Notes: generated by a model from the sequence alone, not told the origin. A DNA stretch of 64,000 nt from Lysobacterales bacterium (GCA_026005055.1 BPKI01000001.1:186001-250000); one strand, 5' to 3'. Shown: positions 19,512 to 28,542, counted from the first letter of the stretch. Numbers and translations: made by a program.

Positions 19512-20171
19512 ATGACCGAGATCGGCCTCATCCAGCTTCTGCACCTGCTCCTCGCCGGCTACTGGCTCGGCGCCGACCTCGCCGTCTATCTGATCGCTTC
19601 GTCGGTGGCGGACGGGCGCCATCCGCCCGCCGTGCGCCTTTTTGCTGCACGCTTCATGCTGCTCGTGGACATGGTGCCGCGCACCTGCCTGGTGCTCGCC
19701 CTGGCCAGCGGCGCGCACCTCGCGATCCGCTACTTCGCGCCGGCTCAGGCCCATTGGATCCTGCCGCTTTGGGCGGGAACGCTCGCCTGGCTGGTCTTGA
19801 TCTGGATGCTCTATTGGCGTCAGCACCACGGCGGAACGCCCCCAAGGGTACTTCCGCTGCTCGACACCTTCCTTCGCGTAGGGCTTGTCGTCGCGCTCTC
19901 GATCTTCGCCTTCGGCGCCTTCGAGCGGGGCATCGCCTGGCTCGCGCTCAAGCTCGCACTCTTCGCCTTGATCGTTCTCCTCGGCCTGATCATCCGCTGG
20001 CAGCTCCGACGCTTCGCTCCCCTTTTCCAGGCAAGCCTCGCTGAGCCTGCCGATGAATCGGCGCGCCAAGCGCTTCGCCGCCTCATCGCCGAGGTGAAGA
20101 TTCCCGTTTGGGGAATTTGGCTCTCGGTGATCCTGATTGCCTTCCTCGGCCACCTCAAGCCGAGCTTTTGA
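19512..20171 (+). CDS. Integral membrane protein (CopD-like topology), paralog of 15443-16120
   Basis: MTEIGLIQLLHLLLAGYWLGADLAVYLIASS...GIWLSVILIAFLGHLKPSF. Start placed after the terminator; the ORF-track start at 19464 would read through it. Confidence 0.82.
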   Translation: MTEIGLIQLLHLLLAGYWLGADLAVYLIASSVADGRHPPAVRLFAARFMLLVDMVPRTCLVLALASGAHLAIRYFAPAQAHWILPLWAGTLAWLVLIWMLYWRQHHGGTPPRVLPLLDTFLRVGLVVALSIFAFGAFERGIAWLALKLALFALIVLLGLIIRWQLRRFAPLFQASLAEPADESARQALRRLIAEVKIPVWGIWLSVILIAFLGHLKPSF

Positions 20172-20490
20172 GCCGCTCGGCGAGAACCCCGCCGCCGACC
20201 CAGGTCCCGGCAGCCGGCACGAAACGATAAAGCGAGCGCTCGCGCCATACCCCGCCCCGGTGATAGGGATCTTCTCGAAGCAGCGCCTCCGCCTCATCGA
20301 AGCTTTCGGCTTCGACGACCAAGACGCTCCCCGCGAAATCGCCTGCGTCATCCATGAGCGGTCCGCCGACCCGAAAACGACCATGCACCCTGAGCACCCA
20401 ATCCAGATGCTCGGCGAGCAGGAATCGCCTTTTCTCCAACGCCTGAGGGGCATCGCGGCAGAAGGCGAGGAAGCAATGCTTTTCTCTCAT
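20155..20490 (-). CDS. YCII-family (YciI-like) small protein
   Basis: MREKHCFLAFCRDAPQALEKRRFLLAEHLDWVLRVHGRFRVGGPLMDDAGDFAGSVLVVEAESFDEAEALLREDPYHRGGVW. Confidence 0.88.
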   Translation of the reverse strand: MREKHCFLAFCRDAPQALEKRRFLLAEHLDWVLRVHGRFRVGGPLMDDAGDFAGSVLVVEAESFDEAEALLREDPYHRGGVWRERSLYRFVPAAGTWVGGGVLAERLKSSA

Positions 20491-20496
20491 GGCGTG

Positions 20497-20525
20497 TTGA
20501 CCGGAAGGCAGGAGCCGACTAGATT
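20497..20525 (+). promoter_or_regulatory. Putative sigma70-like promoter of the 20576-28542 gene set
   Basis: TTGACC -17 bp- TAGATT; the -10 overlaps operator site 3. Confidence 0.6.
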
Positions 20526-20537
20526 TGTCCGGACAAA
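20524..20537. promoter_or_regulatory. Palindromic operator TTTGTCCGGACAAA (site 3)
   Basis: Perfect 14-bp palindrome between divergent YCII (-) and EthD-like (+) genes, ~39 bp upstream of the latter's ATG. Confidence 0.83.
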
Positions 20538-20575
20538 GTACGGCATGCGCAAGACCGCCGCAAGGGGAGGGCATC

Positions 20576-20887
20576 ATGGCCACGACCATCATCGTCCTGT
20601 TCAATCTCAAGCCGGAGGCCCAAGTCGAAGCCTACGAGCGCTGGGCGCGCGAGCGCGATCTGCCCACGGTCAATGCCCTCTCCTCGGTGGAGCGCTTCGA
20701 GGTGCTCAAGGCCAAGGGCCTGCTCATGAGCGATGCCGAGCCGCCCTACCGCTACGTCGAGATCATCCGCGTCGCCGACATGGCGCGTTTCGGTGAGGAG
20801 GTGGCGAGCGAGACGGTGCAGAAGCTCGCCGCCGAATTTCGCCAGTTCGCCGACCAACCGTTGTTCATTCTCACGGAGGCTTTGTGA
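20576..20887 (+). CDS. EthD-like/dimeric alpha-beta barrel small protein
   Basis: MATTIIVLFNLKPEAQVEAYERWARERDLPTVNALSSVERFEVLKAKGLLMSDAEPPYRYVEIIRVADMARFGEEVAS. Confidence 0.72.
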   Translation: MATTIIVLFNLKPEAQVEAYERWARERDLPTVNALSSVERFEVLKAKGLLMSDAEPPYRYVEIIRVADMARFGEEVASETVQKLAAEFRQFADQPLFILTEAL

Positions 20888-21723
20888 TGTACCCGGATCT
20901 TCGCGGCAAGGTGGCGATCATCACCGGTGCGGGTCGGAAAGCGGGCCTGGGTGCGGCCATGGCCCGAAGGCTCGCTGCCGAAGGCTGCAAGGTCGTGATC
21001 TCCGACATCGGCCGTCCGGCAGGCCCGGAAATGCCGGCCAGCGCGGTCGGCATGAGCGAGGAGATGGAGGCGATCGTGGCGGAGCTTCAACAAATGGGCG
21101 CGGAAGCCGCGGCGATCCCCTGCAACGTGCTCGAGGAAGAGGAGGTGAGAACGCTCATCGCCAAGACGGTGGAACGCTTCGGTGGCCTCGACATCCTGGT
21201 CAACAACGCGGGGATCGGCTACCTCATGAAGCCGATCGTCGAGATGACGAGCCGCGAATGGGATGCCGTCCTCGGCGTCAACCTGCGGGGTGCCTTCCTG
21301 TGCACGAAGTACGCGGCCGCGCAGATGATCCGCCAAGGTCGCGGCGGCGCGATCGTCAACATCGCCTCGCAGGCGGCCAAGTCGGGCTTCCCCTTCGCAT
21401 CGGCCTATTGCGCCTCGAAGCATGGCCTCGTCGGCCTGACTCGAGTGGCCGCGATCGAGCTCGGCCGATACGGCATCCGGGTCAATGCGATCTGCCCGAA
21501 CCACGTCACTACCGGGCTCGGCGCCTGGCAGAACGAGTATTTCTCGAAGGCGCTCGGCATGACGCTCGATGAGTACCTCGAGGCGATGAAGAAGCGCATC
21601 CCGCTCGGCCGACCTGGGCTTCAGGAGGACACCGCCAAGGCCTGCGCCTTCCTCTGCTCGGAGCAGGCGGCTTACATCACGGGGGAAGCGCTCAACGTCT
21701 CCGGCGGCGAGGAGTACCACTGA
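20887..21723 (+). CDS. Short-chain dehydrogenase/reductase
   Basis: GKVAIITGAGRKAGLGAAMARRLA, LDILVNNAGIG, ASAYCASKHGLVGLTR, IRVNAICPNHVTT. Confidence 0.94.
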   Translation: MYPDLRGKVAIITGAGRKAGLGAAMARRLAAEGCKVVISDIGRPAGPEMPASAVGMSEEMEAIVAELQQMGAEAAAIPCNVLEEEEVRTLIAKTVERFGGLDILVNNAGIGYLMKPIVEMTSREWDAVLGVNLRGAFLCTKYAAAQMIRQGRGGAIVNIASQAAKSGFPFASAYCASKHGLVGLTRVAAIELGRYGIRVNAICPNHVTTGLGAWQNEYFSKALGMTLDEYLEAMKKRIPLGRPGLQEDTAKACAFLCSEQAAYITGEALNVSGGEEYH

Positions 21724-21725
21724 AC

Positions 21726-22583
21726 ATGCCGTGGCAGTGGCCGGAGGGCGCTCGGCTCGCGCTCTCGATCGTGGTCAACGTCGAGGAAGGATCGGAGTAT
21801 TCCCTGGCCGAAGGGGATGCGATCACCGAGCCGGTGGATGAGCTCGGGGTGAGCCTGAAGAAGCCGGTCCGCAACTTCGGCAACGAATCGAACTACCGCT
21901 ACGGCCTCGGACCTGGTTTTCGCCGCGTGGCCGAAGTGCTGGATGCTTTCCGGGTGCAGGCGACCTTCACGGCCGCCGCTCTCTCCCTCGAACGCGCCCC
22001 GCACATCGCCCGCTACATCGCCGAGCGCGCTCATGAGCCCTGCTGCCACGGCTGGCGCTGGGTGCACCAATACCGCATGGACGAGGAGGAGGAGCGCGAG
22101 TTCATCCGCCGCGCCCGCGACAGCATCGAAAAAAGCACCGGCATTCGTCCGGTGGGCTGGCTCTCGCGGTACCTCCACACCGAGCGCACGCGGCGGCTGC
22201 TCGCCGAGGAGGGATTCCTCTACCACATGGACGACTACAGCGACGACACGCCGCGCTGGGAGCTGGTCGCCGGACGCGCGATCGTCATCCTGCCTTATGC
22301 GCTCGACAGCAACGACATGAAGTTCTGGCTCGATCCGGGCTACACGCCGGAGCAGTGGGCGAACTATGCGATCGCCACCTTCGACCGCCTCTACCGCGAG
22401 CGCGCGCCGGCGCCGCAGTACATGTCGCTCGGGCTTCATCTTCGCATCATCGGAAGGCCGGGCCGCATCGGTGCGCTCGAGCGCTTTCTCGAGCACGTGA
22501 GCCGCCACGGCGGCGTGTGGATCAGCACCCGCAAGGCCATTGCCGAACATTTCGCGCGCGAGGTTCCCCCACCATGCGCCTGA
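21726..22583 (+). CDS. Polysaccharide deacetylase-fold hydrolase (PuuE allantoinase/cyclic imide hydrolase-like)
   Basis: ARLALSIVVNVEEGSEYSLAEGD, FGNESNYRYGLGPGFRRVAEVLDAFRVQATFTAAALSLERAPHIARYIAERAHEPCCHGWRWVHQYRMDEEEERE. Confidence 0.88.
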   Translation: MPWQWPEGARLALSIVVNVEEGSEYSLAEGDAITEPVDELGVSLKKPVRNFGNESNYRYGLGPGFRRVAEVLDAFRVQATFTAAALSLERAPHIARYIAERAHEPCCHGWRWVHQYRMDEEEEREFIRRARDSIEKSTGIRPVGWLSRYLHTERTRRLLAEEGFLYHMDDYSDDTPRWELVAGRAIVILPYALDSNDMKFWLDPGYTPEQWANYAIATFDRLYRERAPAPQYMSLGLHLRIIGRPGRIGALERFLEHVSRHGGVWISTRKAIAEHFAREVPPPCA

Positions 22584-23452
22584 GCGAGTCTTTTCCGCGC
22601 TGTTTCCTGTTCGTTCCGGGCAGCCGCCCGGAGCGATTCGCCAAGGCGCTGGCAAGCGGCGCGGATGCGATCGTGCTCGACCTCGAAGACGGCGTGGGCC
22701 TCGAAGCCAAAGAGAGCGCAAGGAAGGCTGTCGCCGAGTTCCTCGCTTCCGGGGAAAAAGAAAACGCCTGCTCGATCGGCGTGCGCATCAACCCACCGGA
22801 TGAGGTCTTGGGACGTGCCGATCTCGCGATGCTGGCCGAGCTCGGTGCCAAGGTGCCTGCCTTCCTCATGCTTCCGAAGTTCCAAAGCCATGCGCCTGCG
22901 CGCGTGGTGCGCCGAGCGTTGGGGGAGGCGACAACGCCGCTCATTCCGCTGATCGAGACGCCGCGCGGCTTGCTCGATCTCGATCGGGAACTCGGGGAGC
23001 TACGCCGCTTCGCCGAAGTGGCCGCGGTGATGCTCGGCGGCTATGACCTCTCGGTCAGCCTGGGGGCGGCTTTTGCGTTCGAGCCGCTCTTGCTCGCTCG
23101 TCAGTGGCTTCTGCTCGTCGCCGCGGCCCACGAACTGCCGGCGATCGATGTGCCCTTCATCGCCATCCAGGACGAGGCCGGCCTTCGCGCCGAAACCGAG
23201 CGCATCGCCGCCCTCGGCTTTGCGGCCAAGGCCGCCATCCACCCTGCGCAGGTAAGCGTGATCCAAGCGGTTTTCACGCCCGGCGCGGAAGCGGTGGCGG
23301 AAGCGGAGAGGATCGTTTCCGCAGCGGAGAAGGCGCGCGGCGAGGCCATCCAACTCGACGGACGGCTGATCGACAAGCCGGTCGTGCTCGCGGCCAAGCG
23401 CGTGCTCGCCCGCGCCCGCCTTGCCGCCCCTTCATCGGATCCGAGGAGCTGA
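22574..23452 (+). CDS. HpcH/HpaI aldolase/CitE-like (citramalyl/malyl-CoA lyase family)
   Basis: CFLFVPGSRPERFAKALASGADAIVLDLEDGVGLEAKESAR, VRINPPDE, LIETPRGLLDL, AAIHPAQVSVIQAVFTP. Confidence 0.93.
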   Translation: MRLSESFPRCFLFVPGSRPERFAKALASGADAIVLDLEDGVGLEAKESARKAVAEFLASGEKENACSIGVRINPPDEVLGRADLAMLAELGAKVPAFLMLPKFQSHAPARVVRRALGEATTPLIPLIETPRGLLDLDRELGELRRFAEVAAVMLGGYDLSVSLGAAFAFEPLLLARQWLLLVAAAHELPAIDVPFIAIQDEAGLRAETERIAALGFAAKAAIHPAQVSVIQAVFTPGAEAVAEAERIVSAAEKARGEAIQLDGRLIDKPVVLAAKRVLARARLAAPSSDPRS

Positions 23453-23457
23453 ACGCC

Positions 23458-23976
23458 ATGGTGCAGAAGGTCAAAAAAGTCGGCGAACGCCGCTATCGCG
23501 AGCACTTCGGTCGCTATTTCGAGGACTTCGAAATCGGCGACATCTACGAGCACCGGCCGGGACGAACCATCACCGAGGCCGACAACGTCTGGTTCACCCT
23601 GCTCACCATGAATACCCACCCGATGCACTTCGACCAGGAGTACGCCAAGCACAGCGAGTTCGGGCGGTGCATCGTCTGTAGCCCCTTGACCGTGGCGCTG
23701 ATGGTGGGGATGAGCGTCACCGATGTCAGCCAAAAGGCCATCGCCAACCTCGGCTGGACCGACATCCGCCTCACCCATCCGCTCTTCGTCGGCGACACGC
23801 TTTACGCCGAGTCGGAGGTGCTCGAGAAACGCGAATCGCGCTCGCGCCCGAACGCCGGCATCGTCACCGTGCGCACCACCGGCATGAACCAGCATGGCGT
23901 GGTCGTGTGCACCTTCAACCGCACGATGCTGATCGCCAAGCGCGGCTTCGACGTCGAGGAGAAGGCCAACTACTGA
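23458..23976 (+). CDS. MaoC-family dehydratase (itaconyl/mesaconyl-CoA hydratase-like)
   Basis: GRYFEDFEIGDIYEHRPGRTITEADNVWFTLLTMNTHPMHFDQEYAKHSEFGRCIVCSPLTVALMVGMSV. Confidence 0.92.
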   Translation: MVQKVKKVGERRYREHFGRYFEDFEIGDIYEHRPGRTITEADNVWFTLLTMNTHPMHFDQEYAKHSEFGRCIVCSPLTVALMVGMSVTDVSQKAIANLGWTDIRLTHPLFVGDTLYAESEVLEKRESRSRPNAGIVTVRTTGMNQHGVVVCTFNRTMLIAKRGFDVEEKANY

Positions 23977-23986
23977 GGGCACGCCC

Positions 23987-25171
23987 ATGAACGCCTTGCC
24001 CGAAACCGAGACCACGCGGCCGAGCGCCGAGGAAGAGCAGGCGCTGCTCGAAGCGATCGAGCGCTGGGTCGAACGCGAGGTCAAACCGATCGCCCGCGAA
24101 CACGACCAGGAGGACCGCTATCCGAGCGAACTGGTCGAACAGATGAAAGAGCTTGGCCTGTTCGGGGCCACGATTTCACCCCGCTACGGCGGCCTCGGCC
24201 TCTCCGCCTGGACCTACGCCCAGATCGTGATGAAGGTGGCGAGCGTCTGGATGGCGCCGGTCGGCATCTTCAACTCGCACCTGATCATGGCCGCGGCGAT
24301 CGAGCGCTTCGGCACCGAGGATCAGAAGCAGCGCTACCTGCCGCGCATGGCGAGCGGCGAGCTGCGAGGGGGCATCGCGCTCACCGAGCCCGATGCGGGA
24401 AGCGACCTCCAGGCGATCCGCACCGTCGCCCGGCGCGAGGGCGATACCTATGTGGTCAATGGCGCCAAGACCTGGATCACCAACTCCTACTACGGCCACA
24501 TGACCCTGCTTCTGGTGAAGACCAACCCGGAGGCAGAGCCGCGGCACAAGGGCATGAGCCTGATCATCGCCGAGAAGGGGCCGGGTTTCGTGGTCGCCAA
24601 GAAACTCAAGAAACTCGGCTACCGCGCGATCGATTCCTGTGAGCTCGTGTTCCAGGACTACCGCGTGCCCGCCGCCAATCTATTGGGCGGCGTCGAAGGG
24701 CAGGGTTTTTATCAGATCGCCGCCGGGCTCGAACTCGGCCGGATCAACGTCGCCGCGCGCGGCGCCGGCATCGCCGAAGGGGCTTTGCGCCTCGCTTTGG
24801 ACTATGCGCTTCAGCGCCGCGCCTTCGGCAAGCCGATCGCCGAACACCAGGCGATTCAACTGAAGCTCGCCGACATGGTCACGCAAGTGGAGGCTGCCAA
24901 ACGCCTCATCGAATCGGCCGCGCGCAAATACGACGCCGGGCAGCGCTGCGATCTCGAGGCGAGCATGGCCAAGTACTTCGCCACCGAAGCGGGCGTGTTT
25001 TGCGCCAACGAGGCGATGCGCATCTTCGGCGGCTACAGCTACTCGGTCGAGTACGAGATCGAGCGCTACTACCGCGACGCCATGCTCATGTGCATCGGCG
25101 AGGGCACCAACGAGATCCAGCGGCTGATCATCGCCAAGCAGCTGATCAAGCGCCATCGCGGCGAGGCCTGA
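23987..25171 (+). CDS. Acyl-CoA dehydrogenase
   Basis: GIALTEPDAGSDLQAIRTVARREGDTYVVNGAKTWITNSYYG, RRAFGKPIAEHQAIQLKLADM, EAMRIFGGYSYSVEYEIERYYRDAMLMCIGEGTNEIQRLIIAKQL. Confidence 0.96.
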   Translation: MNALPETETTRPSAEEEQALLEAIERWVEREVKPIAREHDQEDRYPSELVEQMKELGLFGATISPRYGGLGLSAWTYAQIVMKVASVWMAPVGIFNSHLIMAAAIERFGTEDQKQRYLPRMASGELRGGIALTEPDAGSDLQAIRTVARREGDTYVVNGAKTWITNSYYGHMTLLLVKTNPEAEPRHKGMSLIIAEKGPGFVVAKKLKKLGYRAIDSCELVFQDYRVPAANLLGGVEGQGFYQIAAGLELGRINVAARGAGIAEGALRLALDYALQRRAFGKPIAEHQAIQLKLADMVTQVEAAKRLIESAARKYDAGQRCDLEASMAKYFATEAGVFCANEAMRIFGGYSYSVEYEIERYYRDAMLMCIGEGTNEIQRLIIAKQLIKRHRGEA

Positions 25172-25172
25172 G

Positions 25173-26375
25173 ATGGACAAACCCCTGCCTTTGGCCGGCA
25201 TCCGCATTCTGGCGGTGGAGCAATACGGCGCTGCGCCCTACGGTTCGCAATACCTCGCGCAGCTCGGTGCCGAGCTGATCAAGATCGAGACCCCGCCTGA
25301 GGGCGATGTCTCACGGCGTGTTGGTCCTTTCGAAATCGACGAGCACGACAGCGAGTTTTTCCAGACCTTCAACGGCAACAAGCGAAGCATCCTGCTCGAT
25401 CTCAAGCATCCCAAGGGCCGCGAGGTCTTCGAGAAGCTGGTGGCCAAAGCCGATGCCGTTCTCAACAACCTGCGCGGCGACCAGCCGGCCAAGCTCGGAC
25501 TCGACTATCCCTCCTTGTCGCGCATCAATCCGGCGATCGTCTGCGCCCACCTCTCCGCTTACGGCCGCGACAATCGCCGCGCCGCCTGGCCGGGCTATGA
25601 CTACCTCATGCAGGCCGAAGCCGGTTTTTGCCACCTCACCGGCGAGCCGGGCACGCCGCCCGCGCGCTTTGGCCTTTCGGTGGTGGACTTCATGACCGGC
25701 ATGGTGATGGCGATCGGCCTTCTCGCTGCCCTCCTCGGCGCCAAGCGCACCGGCATCGGCCGCGACGTCGATGTGAGCCTTTTCGACGTCGCCCTGCATC
25801 AGCTCTCCTACCCTGCGACCTGGTTTCTCAATCACGAGCACGTGACCACCCGCCTGCCGCGCGGCGCCCACCCCGCCACCGTCCCCGCGCAGAGCTACCG
25901 CACCAAGGACGGCTGGGTCTTCGTGCTGTGCATGCTGCCCAAGTTCTGGGAGGAACTCTGCCGCGGGCTTGGGCGCGAGGATTTGCTGAGCGATCCCCGC
26001 TTCATCGACTTTCCCGCCCGGCGCGCGCACCGCGACGAGCTCACGCTCGAGCTCGATGCCGCTTTCATGCAGAAAACCACGGCGGAGTGGCTCGAGCGAT
26101 TCCAGGGCCGCATCCCGATCGCCCCGATCTACGATCTGGCCCAGGGGCTGCGCAACCCCTTCGTCGAGGAGATCGGCATGATCGAAAGCCTCGATCATCC
26201 CAAGCGCCCTGGGCTCAAGCGCCTGGCCTGTCCGATCAAGCTCGATGGCAAGCGTCCGCCGAGCACGCCCGCGCCTGCGCTCGACACCGATACCTCGGCC
26301 ATCCTCGCCGAGCTCGGTTACTCGCCGGCGGAAATCGAGCAGATCCGCGCGCTCTTCGCGGGTGAGCGGGCATGA
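25173..26375 (+). CDS. CoA transferase family III (CaiB/BaiF)
   Basis: PLAGIRILAVEQYGAAPYGSQYLAQLGAELIKIETPPEGDVSRRVGPF, NKRSILLDLKHPKGREVFEKLVAKADAVLNNLRGDQPAKLGLDYPSLSRINPAIVCAHLSAYG. Confidence 0.95.
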   Translation: MDKPLPLAGIRILAVEQYGAAPYGSQYLAQLGAELIKIETPPEGDVSRRVGPFEIDEHDSEFFQTFNGNKRSILLDLKHPKGREVFEKLVAKADAVLNNLRGDQPAKLGLDYPSLSRINPAIVCAHLSAYGRDNRRAAWPGYDYLMQAEAGFCHLTGEPGTPPARFGLSVVDFMTGMVMAIGLLAALLGAKRTGIGRDVDVSLFDVALHQLSYPATWFLNHEHVTTRLPRGAHPATVPAQSYRTKDGWVFVLCMLPKFWEELCRGLGREDLLSDPRFIDFPARRAHRDELTLELDAAFMQKTTAEWLERFQGRIPIAPIYDLAQGLRNPFVEEIGMIESLDHPKRPGLKRLACPIKLDGKRPPSTPAPALDTDTSAILAELGYSPAEIEQIRALFAGERA

Positions 26376-27559
26376 AACTCGAAGGGCTTCGCGTCCTCGA
26401 TCTTTCCCTGTTCCTGCCCGGGCCGATGGCGAGCCTCATGCTCGCCGACCATGGCGCGGAGGTGATCAAGCTCGAGCCCCCGGGCGAGGGTGAGCCCACC
26501 CGCCACATCGGCCTCAGGCAAGGGGGCCGCTCGGTCTGGTTCCGCAACACGCATCGCGGGAAGAAGAGCATCTCGATCAACCTCAAGGATCGGCGCGGAC
26601 GCGATGCCGTGCTCCGAATCGCGGAAGGCTGCGATGTGTTCATCGAGGCCTTTCGCCCCGGGGTGATGAAGCGATTGGGCCTCGATTACGAGGCCATCGC
26701 CGCGCGCAATCCGCGCATCGTCTATTGCTCGATCGCCGCTTTCGGCCAGGATGGCCCGCTCGCCGAGCGACCGGCGCACGATCTTGCCGTGCAGGCGCTC
26801 TCGGGGCTGCTTGCCTGCAACATCGACCGCGAGGGCCGGCCGATCAACGCGCATTTGCCTGCCGCCGACATGGCCGCTTCCTTCGTCGCCCTGGCCGGCA
26901 TCCTCATGGCGCTGTGGCGGCGTGAAAAAACCGGCCGCGGCGACTATCTCGACGTAGCCATGCTCGATAGCTTGATGGCCTGGACCGTGAACGTCACCGG
27001 ACCGGTTTTTGCCGAGCATCGCGCGCCATACCCGCCACACGAGCGTTCTTTCGGAGGCAATGCCTTTTATCGCATCTACCGTTGCCGCGATGGACGCTAT
27101 CTCGCCTTGGGCGGAAGCGAGCAGAAGTTCGTGCTCAATCTTTTGAAAGCGCTCGGCCGCGAAGACCTCGCGCCTTTGCACGCGCAAGGTCCAGGGCCCC
27201 ACCAAGCGCCGCTCGTGGCCTTCCTGAAGGAGACCTTCGCCAGCCGTACCCTCGCCGAATGGGAGGCGTTTTTGGCCGACATCGATGTGTGCTGGGCGCC
27301 GGTGCTCGACCTTAGGGAGGCTTTCGAGCAGCCGCAGGCGCGCGCGCGCTCATTGTTGCTCCACGACCGCGAAGGCATTCCGCACATCGCACCGCCCATT
27401 CGCTTTCGCGAAGAGCCGGCTCAGCCCGATTTTGCGCTTCCAAAGATCGGTGAGCACAACCGCGAGATCCTGACGCGCGCCGGCTTCAGCGAAGCGGAGA
27501 TCGCCGCGCTCGAAAGCGAAGGCGTGCTCTTCACCGAAGCTCCTCATCGCAAAGCGTGA
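26372..27559 (+). CDS. CoA transferase family III (CaiB/BaiF)
   Basis: KLEGLRVLDLSLFLPGPMASLMLADHGAEVIKLEPPGEGEPTRHIG, CDVFIEAFRPGVMKRLGLDYEAIAARNPRIVYCSIAAFGQDGPLAERPAHDL. Confidence 0.95.
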   Translation: MKLEGLRVLDLSLFLPGPMASLMLADHGAEVIKLEPPGEGEPTRHIGLRQGGRSVWFRNTHRGKKSISINLKDRRGRDAVLRIAEGCDVFIEAFRPGVMKRLGLDYEAIAARNPRIVYCSIAAFGQDGPLAERPAHDLAVQALSGLLACNIDREGRPINAHLPAADMAASFVALAGILMALWRREKTGRGDYLDVAMLDSLMAWTVNVTGPVFAEHRAPYPPHERSFGGNAFYRIYRCRDGRYLALGGSEQKFVLNLLKALGREDLAPLHAQGPGPHQAPLVAFLKETFASRTLAEWEAFLADIDVCWAPVLDLREAFEQPQARARSLLLHDREGIPHIAPPIRFREEPAQPDFALPKIGEHNREILTRAGFSEAEIAALESEGVLFTEAPHRKA

Positions 27560-27561
27560 AC

Positions 27562-28542
27562 ATGGTCCTCGCTCTCCTTCTCCCACTCCTCCTTGCCCAC
27601 CCCGCCGCGCCTCAGAACCTCGAGGAGCAGCTCGAGCTCTTTCTGCGCTGGTTCCCGGGCGAATACGACAATCACGAGCAGGTCTTCCGCGCCCGCGCCA
27701 AAGGGGAGAAGCCGCACGAACACTTGCACCACATCTTCGCGCCGGTCGAGTTACCGGCCGTGGGGGAACATGTGTTCTACGTGCAGCAGAGCTTTCCCGA
27801 GGAAGGCGGTCGCATCTACCGGCAGCGGCTCTATCGCTTTACTCCTAACCGCGAACGGCAGGCCATTCAGCTCACGATTTTCAGTTTTCCGGACGACCAG
27901 GCGATGGTGGATGCTCACCTTCACCCGGAGAAGCTCGCTCGCCTCGATCCTTCGACGCTCCGTAGCATCCCAGGCTGCGAGGTGTACTGGCATTTCACCG
28001 GCGAGTATTTCGAGGGGCGGATGGATGAGGGTGCCTGCTCCTTCATCAGCCCGCGCAGCGGCAAGCGCATCACCATCCATGACGACCTCAAGCTCACCGC
28101 CGAGGAAATCTGGATCCGAGATGTCGCGCGCGATGAAGAGGGCAATCTCGTTTTCGGCGACCCCGAGCGCGAGCACCACAAGAACCGCAAGGTTCTCTAC
28201 TACGACGGCTGGGCGGCGGTGAAGCGCGCTGGCCCTGCGGCCTCCGCCGAAGACCGCGATTGGATCGGCATGCGCGGACTCCGGCTGCACAACGAAGGCG
28301 ATCGCATCCGCCTGAAGACCGAAGCCGGCGAGCCGCTACCCTGGGAGATCCAACTCGCTCGCCTCACCTACGAGCAAACCCAAGTGCCGGTGTTCACCTT
28401 GCGGGTCCTCGAAGCCGAAAGCGGTCGGCTGATCGGCTACGCCTGGGCCGAACCCGGCGCCAAGCGCCTCGGCATCAACCTAGGGTGGCTCCAGGCCGGT
28501 TTCACCCTCAAGGCGAGCGATCCGCACTTCGGCTTTCGCTGA
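27562..28542 (+). CDS. Secreted CpcT/CpeT-like protein
   Basis: Signal-like N-terminus MVLALLLPLLLAHPAAPQ; YRQRLYRFTPNRERQAIQLTIFSFPD, GCEVYWHFTGEYFEGRMDEGACSFISPRSGKRITIHDDLKLTAEEIWIRDVARDEEGNLVFGDPE resembles CpcT/CpeT. Confidence 0.75.
   Translation: MVLALLLPLLLAHPAAPQNLEEQLELFLRWFPGEYDNHEQVFRARAKGEKPHEHLHHIFAPVELPAVGEHVFYVQQSFPEEGGRIYRQRLYRFTPNRERQAIQLTIFSFPDDQAMVDAHLHPEKLARLDPSTLRSIPGCEVYWHFTGEYFEGRMDEGACSFISPRSGKRITIHDDLKLTAEEIWIRDVARDEEGNLVFGDPEREHHKNRKVLYYDGWAAVKRAGPAASAEDRDWIGMRGLRLHNEGDRIRLKTEAGEPLPWEIQLARLTYEQTQVPVFTLRVLEAESGRLIGYAWAEPGAKRLGINLGWLQAGFTLKASDPHFGFR

Noticed and set aside
18858-20453. 531-aa minus-strand ORF
   Set aside because: Crosses the TonB receptor, its terminator and the membrane protein in antisense; only the YCII frame (20155-20490) in that area is convincing.
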